Assembly (NCBI GenBank): GCA_003693705.1
Contig: RBZT01000771.1
Coordinates: forward strand, 1 to 64,000
Direction of reading: 5' to 3'
Length of the DNA stretch: 64,000 nt
Origin: Polymyxa betae
Taxonomy: Eukaryota > Endomyxa > Phytomyxea > Plasmodiophorida > Plasmodiophoridae
The notes under the pieces are model-generated. The model saw only the letters and a program-made list of their open reading frames with translations. It was not told the DNA's origin and ran no database searches. A program made the position numbers and the translations under genes. The number at the start of each line of letters is the position of its first letter. Positions within the stretch are counted from its first letter, which is position 1. Positions 58,261 to 64,000 of the stretch are shown piece after piece.

Positions 58261-61200
58261 TTATGTAGCGATGGCGGACTCATCGAGGTTGTTGTTGTTG
58301 TTGTTGCTGGTATCGACATTGGAGCTGTCGTTGGATTGGAACAGAGCGGCGGCCAGCTCCATCTTCTGGGCCTGGTTCAGATCCGGTCGTTGCAGAATCT
58401 GCACAAGACGCGCCTTCATGTGCGGCTGCTTTTGAACCAGTTGTCTGAGCAAGAACATATTGCCCTGGTCGATCTCACCGTTAACCTGGTCGAGATCGTG
58501 GCTGCTATTAGAGACCGCTATAGCAGGCGGGATGCTTTCAGGAGGTGCCATCATAACAGGCGACATCGCTAATGGAACTGAGGCAGCTCGCATCAATGGT
58601 GTTGTTACTGTTGGAGGCATCTTCGTCCCGCGAACTGATGGCGATGTGATTTGTTGTGGTGGCGCCATCGCCGACATCTTCTTGGATTCGTGCGTTCGAT
58701 CACGAAGAGCACGAAGCTCGACAATTTGCCTAGGACTTAGAGTCGATCCAATATTCGCATGCGGAATCATCAGCCCTGAACACATTTTAAGTTTCAGCAA
58801 TGTCAAACGAAAAAAAGCTGCCACGTTTGTGTCCGGCGGTGAGGGCAGCTGCATGAGAAGCATGTGATCGCATCAGTGCCTCCTTGAAAGCTTCTGCCGG
58901 GATGCCACTAAGCGGCGTTCTTAAAGCTAATTTACATTGGATATGGTTTTGCATGATGACTGAGGCTGATTTAGAATTCTGTTAGTTTGGCCACTGAACG
59001 ACACTTACTTCGAACGGCGCCGGAGATGACTTCGAATGACTTCTCAGCAGTGGCTTTGTTTCGGATCTGGCTACGATATCTGAGCCATTCCAAAGCCGAT
59101 CGGTAAGCCATCTGCGGGTCGGCATTCGGCAGCGGAGGGACTGAAACAAGACGTTGGACGAATTCAAGCGACCAGAAAAACCCACGAACCTGGAGTGCCA
59201 GGATTGCTGATGGCTTGAAGTTTCTCCCAAAGACGCGGCCCGATTTCCTTGGCCTTTCGAACAAGGAGCGAGAAGCGGTCCGAACACATTTTCGGCGTCC
59301 TGAGCCGTCCACGAACAACCAGATCGGATTCTGCAATCGCAGTTAGCAACTAGAATGGAAACTTGAGCGAGGCAACCGACCCAGAAAGTTGGACGCTATC
59401 TGGAAATTGGGCCCGAATAGAATCGCCGAACAGACAATGAGCGCATCCTGGCAGATGATCAATACGAAGGCGAAATAGTGATCGAAAGGAGGGAAACCTC
59501 TTCGTCGCTGAACGGAACTGGATGCGACATGGCGATCGGTTTCGGAAGAGCGCTTGGCGCCATTGATACAACAGGTTCATCAGCACGAGGCCGCTTGATT
59601 GCAGGACCTTCGGTGGGAACTTCGTCGCTCTTGCGTTTGGTTGGGACAAGCTGCTTTTTCGCGATTCGAATGCGCATCGTTCCGCTGACGTCGTCCACGA
59701 TGATGGTGGCAAGACGAGGCCCACGACGCCGTAGTTTCTTCTTCTTCTTTCGTGGCAGCCCTGTTCGAGTACGGAACATCTGCGCCTGAGATTCGGCGGA
59801 GGCGAACAAACCCCATCTATAGGGATCATTCGGATCGTCTTCTGATTGCAAAGGCGTCGCAAACATCTCCGACTACAGACGTCAGCGATAGATACAGAGC
59901 CCATTGATAAACGTACTGCTGAGAGAGGCGCAGGTGGGCACTTCACAATCGGGTCATACACGAGCTTGTGACGAAGGGCGAAATTGCGAAGCTGTGCCTC
60001 CATGGGCATCAGCTTTGATCTCCTGTAGAAAAGAGCCGGTTGTGACGAGGTCGAAATGAGACTTCCGGCGGCGATTACGACTCCATGCGGCAAGACGTCG
60101 TTTTGCTGATTGATGATAAGGAATTCATAGAGGCGAACATCGCTGAATCTTACATCAGCAGGCGGCTTGTATTTGCTTCGAATTGTAGACAGAGCCAACT
60201 TTGTATCATGCGGAAGTGGATTCGGAAACGACGCCTGTGTCCTGGGAGCCGTCTCCCCAATCGCATTCGAAAGCGACAGTATCCTAACCGGATCCACGAT
60301 GATGGATGGCGCATCCGGCAAAATCTCCGATGGATTCCTCTTCAATGCCCAGAGCTGAACCCATATTAGAGCCATACAGAGAAGGAGAATATCAACGGTG
60401 TACTTCGAATGGTCTTAAGAGATAGGACAAACCCGTCCCGATCTGAGGGATGGACTGGGTTAAAGCATCCGAATCACCCTCGATCTGGGATCTGAATCTT
60501 CTCCATATCTATACGACTTGTTATCGAATGACAGATAGACGCGCCCAAAAACCATACACTTAAAGCGACCGTGTCGATGGGGGTTTCCGCACGAGTGATG
60601 ATGGCTTCGGCTTCGTTCTGATTCTAGAATTGACAATGAATAGATAACTTTGAGAGATGGAATGGCGTACAGATTCGATTGCAGAAGCCTCCGAGAAAGG
60701 ACCGAACAGGAGCTGGTCGAAGTCCATCTGAGAGAAGGCCACCTGGGTCGACGTTAGCAAAGAACACTCAAACCAAAGCCAAGCTCGACTACATTGGCAA
60801 ATCGGTAGGCGTATTCGTCAAAGGTATCTTTGACGATGAAGCGAGATAGCTGAAAATCGCCAAGACGGGCAGATCGCGAAAGACATTGCTCCATCTAAGA
60901 CGCAATTAGGGCCATATTAGTGGACAGAGCTAATGCACACCAGTTGTCGTGAGGTCGGGTTCCAGTCGTGTTCGAACACAATTACGGATGAGAACAGCGA
61001 CAAGCTCGGATACGAAAACACCGACATCGTTCTAGAGGATGTTAAGTAGATGAAAGGCGCCTGTTCCGACACATAGTCCAATGCGAATCGCCCGATGGAT
61101 GGATTGGTTGGAATCGGAAGTTCGCGAATCTACAGTGAATTTAGCGAAAGGAAGAGAGCAATAGGTCGACATACATAGCGGAAACGATGACGTCCCAGAA

Positions 61201-64000
61201 AGCGTTGGATGACATCCAGAGTCTGACAGCTACAAGCTATAATGACAATACGAGCCGAGGGCCTATATTGCTCTCGTAACATGTCGTATAAAGCCCGAAG
61301 TTTGCCCGAGTCGCCAACCAGAAAACGAGGCTCGCCAATATCCAGATATCCGTCCTAAGGAACAATCAGAAAAGCAAAAAGTGAAATCCAAAAAATGAAA
61401 TGCAAATCTCATAATGACGAAACTGAAGAAAAAGGAAATGTACTTTGTGATCGGAGTGCAAATCAAGCGAAGAGATTCGAGCAATAGCAGCTGGAACAAA
61501 AACATTTCTGGAAAGCTGAATCGATGGTGAATCGCGATAGGTGTCAACCACAGTTGAGTCGAGATCGGCAATGAGCCCTGGCAAAGCGACAGAGAGCCAC
61601 CTCGGGAACGTCACCGATTGATGATGCGGATCGAGCGCGGATTCCAGACAACATCGAAGTGCATTGGCGGACCTCGAAAACTTCGCACCATCCAGTCTTC
61701 TGGGCAGAAGGCGCTCAATAAAACATTGCATGAGCTGCCTAGAAACAGCACGGAGCGGGTCCCTTTGAACGAATAGACGTTGCGCATAAGCCGGACCAAT
61801 CTCGAAAAGAATGCTATGCCTGGAATACACGGGTCTGAACAAATCAGGATGCGTACAGATCTGATGCATTCATCAGAAACCAAAATCAATGTGGTTCAAT
61901 TAAAGTACAGAATGCAATCGGGTAACAGCGCGAACGAGATCTGGCAGAGTGGTGAGAGATTCAACAGGAGCGACTTCGTCATAGAGAAGCGATTGCCTTT
62001 CAGACAAGCTGAGCGGAATGACATATTCATTCAGGCAGGGCAGCTGTCCTTGAACTAAAAAGATTCAGCAAGATTTAACAAACGGGAAACTGGTTACCAT
62101 CGGTGAGAGTCCTGCGTAAACAAAACGCATTCAGAAAGTCGTGACCGAGAATGCCTTCACAGCGCAATGGTTTCTGATTGCCCAATGATTCCTAAAACAA
62201 TATTGAGTGATGTTTGAGGTTGAAGCTTGAGGGCGAACATATAGTTGGGAGAGATCGCGGAACGTCCTGGGAGCAATGAAGTTCAGCAACGACAACTGAC
62301 TCCTTTGCAGATCGGTCTGCAGTGACGCCAAATGACGGAACAGCAGAATCCGAACGCATGCATTGAGCTTGGTTAAGCTCGACCAGCGAGCGGATGTGAA
62401 ATCAATCGCGGAATCTTCGGGAGAATCAATGGCGATGCATTTCCACGACTGCGACATGAGATGGACATCATCAAGTGGCATCTCGAACGATGTTATAACA
62501 ACAGAGTTCGGAGGCAGCTCCGACGGCCATGACTCCCTGGAGCTGTTTTAAGCATTGCTAGCAAAACACAAACAATGAAACGGCACCTATTTGTATAAAC
62601 GAAAGCGTTCGAGTTCGGATATCGGCATTTGAGTTCAGAGTCCCATCGTAGCAGATTCAAAGGCGTTGTGATGACCAAATGGGGTGCGGATTCTAACGAC
62701 ATCCACGCCATCACCGATATGCGCTTACCCAGACCTAGAATCTGTCAGAACATGAAACGATGCGTTCCATGGAACGTCAACCTTGATCATCAGCAATGAT
62801 GAAACTCGCAGGAGAGATCAGAGTGCTAACGGCCTCCAGCCAGGCAACGCATTGCCTTTGGTGTTGGTGCAAAGACGTGTTGCTTAGAGGGTCGCCGAAA
62901 TCTGCAATCGGTTCGCCGAACCTTAAGCGAACCATGGCGTCGCGTTGAGCCACGAGCTGATTCAAATAGGGTTCCCGCCATTCTAACAAGCACCGCCATC
63001 AGTCGATATCAGAAGACTCAGCCTGATAATAACCTTCATCCAGACCGCTAACAGATTTCTGCGACAGCATGCTGCAGGAACGGAAATATTCCTGACAAAG
63101 GTCAAAACACGAACAAATCTTGATAGGCAGCGATTCTCACATTGATCGGGTTGGTATCGATGGCGAGGTCGTTGTAAATGCCCCTCGCATATTGATCAGA
63201 TCGTTGTACGACCAGATCGAGCGGCGCCCGATTGCGCTGCATACTCTGCAGTCGGCGGATGGTGGACCAGAACTCGGAGATCATCTGGGACGCTCTTCTG
63301 GCTTGCGTCCACCTCTGAATCTCCACGACTCGTTCGTTCATGCGGACCGCCTTCTCCTTGCGCTCCAGTAACGATTTCGTCTGTTTGGCGACCGACAGCG
63401 CCAACGTCCGTTTCCACGTATCTTCGTGCATGAAATCGGCCGCCATCCAGCGCATCTCCTCAAGAACGCAATCCCAATTCGTTCGAAGACGAGGCGGTTC
63501 TTTCTGCGGCGGGAGGCGTTTGCCAGCGCGTTGCTGGAACTGAACGATCTTCTCCTGAATGGCAGCGCGTTCCTTCACCAATTCGTTCAGATCAGCACGC
63601 TGGGTTCCCTTCAAGTAAAGCTGCTGCAATCTTGAATAAACAAAATCGGGTTTCTTGGCCGCAGAAGGCGCCTTGGACGTGTCTGCGTTCTTGGCAATCG
63701 CACCGTTTGGGCCCTCAGCATTATTCGCATCAGTTTCATCTGGTGTAATACCAGCCGCTGTTCCCTCTTCTGTCGACTGGGCAGCAGCTTCGCCCATCTC
63801 GGCAAGAAGCAGAGTCAACTCCTGGTTTAATAGCCCGCGCCTTCACAAACGTATTAAATCTACCGGAAAAACAAAAACGAAATTGAAAAACCTGGTACGA
63901 AGCTTAGCGAGGGCATTTCGAAGTTGAGCGGCAATAGCAATCCGACTGCGATCGCTTCCAAAGTCGATCCCAACCAAACGACTTGTCACATCGACGGCAA
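58261..64000 (-). CDS. EP400: EP400/Vid21-like HSA-SNF2-SANT chromatin protein, 5' partial
   Basis: This multi-exon gene runs off the right edge. The order from the N-terminus is as follows. An HSA domain at about 63100-63530 (TNWDCVLEEMRWMAADFMHE; EP400 has HWDYLLEEMQWMATDFAQE) would bind actin and Arp4. A SNF2 ATPase region at about 60750-62990 has SLHQHQRQCVAWLEA, IIADDQGLGKRISVMAWM, LVITTPLNLLRWDSELK, CIAIDSPEDSAIDF, then NEYVIPLSLSERQSLLYDEV, MHQICTHPDLFRP, DSGKLRALYDML and VIVFEHDWNPTSRQLMEQCL. A basic LPRKKKKKLRRRG stretch follows, then a split SANT/Myb domain (VRGRLRTPKMCSDRFSLLV) and a Pro/Met/Asn-rich tail. Walker A, Walker B and motif VI are degenerate, so remodelling activity is doubtful. 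In NuA4/TIP60 such a protein is the platform subunit. ACTL6/Arp4 at 13.9 kb is a likely partner. Confidence 0.8.

Noticed and set aside
1..64000. tRNA, rRNA, CRISPR or bacterial operon structure
   Set aside because: I saw no such elements. Introns and gene content are eukaryotic, but a covariance-model search for tRNA and small RNA genes was not possible by eye.

Overview
This is a gene-dense nuclear segment from a eukaryote with a motile flagellum and many short spliceosomal introns. Where I could rejoin exons by protein homology the introns measure about 45 to 90 nt, with GT..AG ends and often a CTRAY-like branch site. Flagellar and ciliary genes (KAP3, enkurin, IFT88, a soluble adenylyl cyclase, coiled-coil axonemal candidates) sit beside opisthokont-type genes: a RING1/RNF2-type E3, ACTL6/ARP4, tuberin, a GRAF-like BAR-PH-RhoGAP, translin and 7TM-RGS receptors. 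The best guess is a zoosporic (chytrid-like) fungus or another flagellated opisthokont. The sequence alone does not settle this.

Layout. 0-1.3 kb: 3' end of KAP3 (+). 1.7-10.6 kb: five minus-strand genes (small secreted protein, enkurin, AP-4 beta, an unrecognised helical protein, an SLC18-like MFS carrier). The last two lie in a visibly more GC-rich block. 11.6-20.2 kb: a RING/coiled-coil protein (-), RING1/RNF2 (+), ACTL6/ARP4 (-), a coiled-coil flagellar candidate (-), a C2H2 zinc-finger protein (-) and translin (-). 20.7-30.1 kb: an unknown gene, soluble adenylyl cyclase and IFT88, all +. 30.2-37.2 kb: a long coiled-coil protein, a Sec1/Munc18 protein and a multipass membrane protein, all -. 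37.7-46.5 kb (+): a 7TM-RGS receptor, ALG3, an SLC7 amino-acid transporter, small uncertain ORFs, an RGS relic and a second 7TM-RGS receptor. 46.5-50.7 kb: a repeat-rich stretch with a MITE-like element, a secreted protein, a PCMT and a minisatellite. 50.7-57.5 kb (+): tuberin (TSC2) and a BAR-PH-RhoGAP. 57.6-64 kb (-): NDUFA5 and a large HSA-SNF2-SANT (EP400/Vid21-like) gene that runs off the window.

Themes. KAP3 and IFT88 belong to anterograde intraflagellar transport; enkurin and the coiled-coil genes probably belong to the axoneme. ACTL6/ARP4 and the EP400-like protein would be partners in a NuA4/TIP60-type complex, and RING1/RNF2 points to PRC1-type histone ubiquitylation. AP-4 beta and Munc18 serve membrane traffic, ALG3 serves N-glycosylation in the ER, and TSC2 serves TOR control.

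The most striking observation is that the EP400-like protein keeps a recognisable SNF2 ATPase fold while its Walker A, Walker B and motif VI signatures are degenerate. It looks like a possible intermediate between an EP400/SWR1-type remodeller and the ATPase-less fungal Eaf1/Vid21 scaffold. Other points of interest are a clathrin-box-like motif in AP-4 beta, an extra domain in the cyclase, a palindrome-packed MITE-like element, and a minisatellite that supplies the C-terminus of PCMT.
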